Source: Burkholderiaceae bacterium 16 (GTDB taxonomy: Bacteria; Pseudomonadota; Gammaproteobacteria; Burkholderiales; Burkholderiaceae). From it: a stretch of 64,000 nucleotides of DNA. Where the stretch lies: positions 1 to 64,000 of the forward strand of contig JYOD01000003.1 of NCBI GenBank assembly GCA_000955785.1, in the 5' to 3' direction. The notes beneath the pieces were generated by a model, which had not been told where the DNA came from, ran no database searches, and saw only the letters and a program-made list of their open reading frames with translations. Position 1 is the first letter of the stretch. Every line of letters starts with the position of its first letter. The position numbers and the translations under genes are program-made. Shown piece after piece: positions 63,469 through 64,000 of this stretch.

Positions 63469-64000
63469 TTGACTTCCCTGCTGAGTACCTTCCAGCTCAC
63501 CGCCCTGCCACCGGTGGCTGCCGCCTTCCGGCGCGAGGTGAAAGCCTTCCTCGCCGAACATCTGCCCGAACTGCCGCCCGAGAAGCGCGCGCGCTCCTGG
63601 ATGGGCTTCAACGCCGGTTTCAGCCGCGCGCTCGCGGGCCGCGGCTGGGTGGGCATCACCTTGCCCGCGCAGTACGGCGGCGCCGGACTCGATCCGTTCT
63701 CGCGCTTCGTGCTGGTGGAGGAACTGCTGGCCTGCGGCGCCCCGGTTTCGGCCCACTGGATTGCCGACCGCCAGAGCGGGCCGCTGATCCTGCGCTACGG
63801 CAGCGACGAGCAGAAAGCCTTCTATCTGCCCCGCATCTGCAAGGGCGGGGCCTTCTTCTGCATCGGCATGAGCGAGCCCAACTCCGGCTCCGACCTCGCC
63901 AGCGTCGCCACCCGCGCCGTGCCCGAGCCGGACGGCGGCTGGCGCCTGAACGGCCGCAAGATCTGGACGACCAATGCCGACCGCTGCCACTACATGCTGG
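63469..64000 (+). CDS. Acyl-CoA dehydrogenase (partial, runs off right edge)
   Basis: The 177 visible residues match the N-terminal half of an acyl-CoA dehydrogenase: FRREVKAFLAEHLPELPPEK, GWVGITLPAQYGGAGLDPFS, GMSEPNSGSDLASV and NGRKIWTTNADRCHYM. The most likely start is TTG at 63469, with GGAG eight bases upstream. The rest lies beyond the window. It is the fourth gene of the CoA-transferase operon. Confidence 0.85.
   Translation, partial: MTSLLSTFQLTALPPVAAAFRREVKAFLAEHLPELPPEKRARSWMGFNAGFSRALAGRGWVGITLPAQYGGAGLDPFSRFVLVEELLACGAPVSAHWIADRQSGPLILRYGSDEQKAFYLPRICKGGAFFCIGMSEPNSGSDLASVATRAVPEPDGGWRLNGRKIWTTNADRCHYML

Overview
The window reads as a chromosome or chromid segment of a high-GC betaproteobacterium. 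Cupriavidus or a close Burkholderiales relative fits best. The basis is the dense GC-rich coding, five Bug/TctC-type periplasmic solute receptors without TctA/TctB membrane partners, many acyl-CoA and CoA-transferase genes, and LysR/IclR/TetR/LuxR regulators beside small catabolic operons. The genus is an inference from gene style. No rRNA, tRNA, CRISPR array, insertion sequence with transposase or phage gene was seen.

Layout. 0-6 kb: an exonuclease/GIY-YIG fusion, an SRPBCC protein, an amidase with an MFS transporter, and a small lipoprotein. 6.4-11.7 kb: an ABC uptake operon that also carries a Rieske oxygenase and an 8-oxoguanine-deaminase-like amidohydrolase. 11.7-14.4 kb: a citrate synthase with an N-terminal helix-turn-helix, divergent from a rearranged class III CoA-transferase. 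14.4-25 kb: LysE exporter, Bug receptor, MASE1-PAS membrane protein overlapping a Cys-nucleophile alpha/beta hydrolase, a PlpD-like patatin/outer-membrane protein, a flavin-split-barrel protein, a GST and a LysR regulator. 24.3-32.2 kb: a same-strand IclR - acyl-CoA synthetase (NDP-forming) - Bug - DUF1254 - DUF1254 - Bug operon, with a divergent TetR. 33-35 kb: Bug receptor and a histidine phosphatase. 35.08-35.88 kb: a non-coding inverted repeat of about 0.8 kb.

35.9-54.3 kb holds dispersed genes that together cover acyl-CoA beta-oxidation: thiolase, thioesterase, nitronate monooxygenase, crotonase, nitroreductase, two AMP-forming acyl-CoA ligases, an acyl-CoA dehydrogenase pair and an HSD10-like 3-hydroxyacyl-CoA dehydrogenase. 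A MalT-like regulator, a YbaK protein and KatG lie between them. The promoter regions of four of these transcription units carry the same 16-bp palindrome (consensus TCGTCGGANNCGACGA, five copies), which suggests one regulon controlled by a repressor encoded elsewhere. This is the strongest unexplained signal in the window.

54.6-64 kb: a GlsB-like membrane protein, a secreted Ala/Pro-rich protein, a large MscS channel, a LuxR-type regulator, and a LysR-divergent operon (CoA-transferase, MaoC hydratase, Bug receptor, acyl-CoA dehydrogenase) that runs off the right edge. Overall this is an accessory catabolic region: receptors and transporters bring in acids, amides or heterocycles, CoA-transferases and ligases activate them, and dehydrogenases, hydratases and thiolase degrade them.
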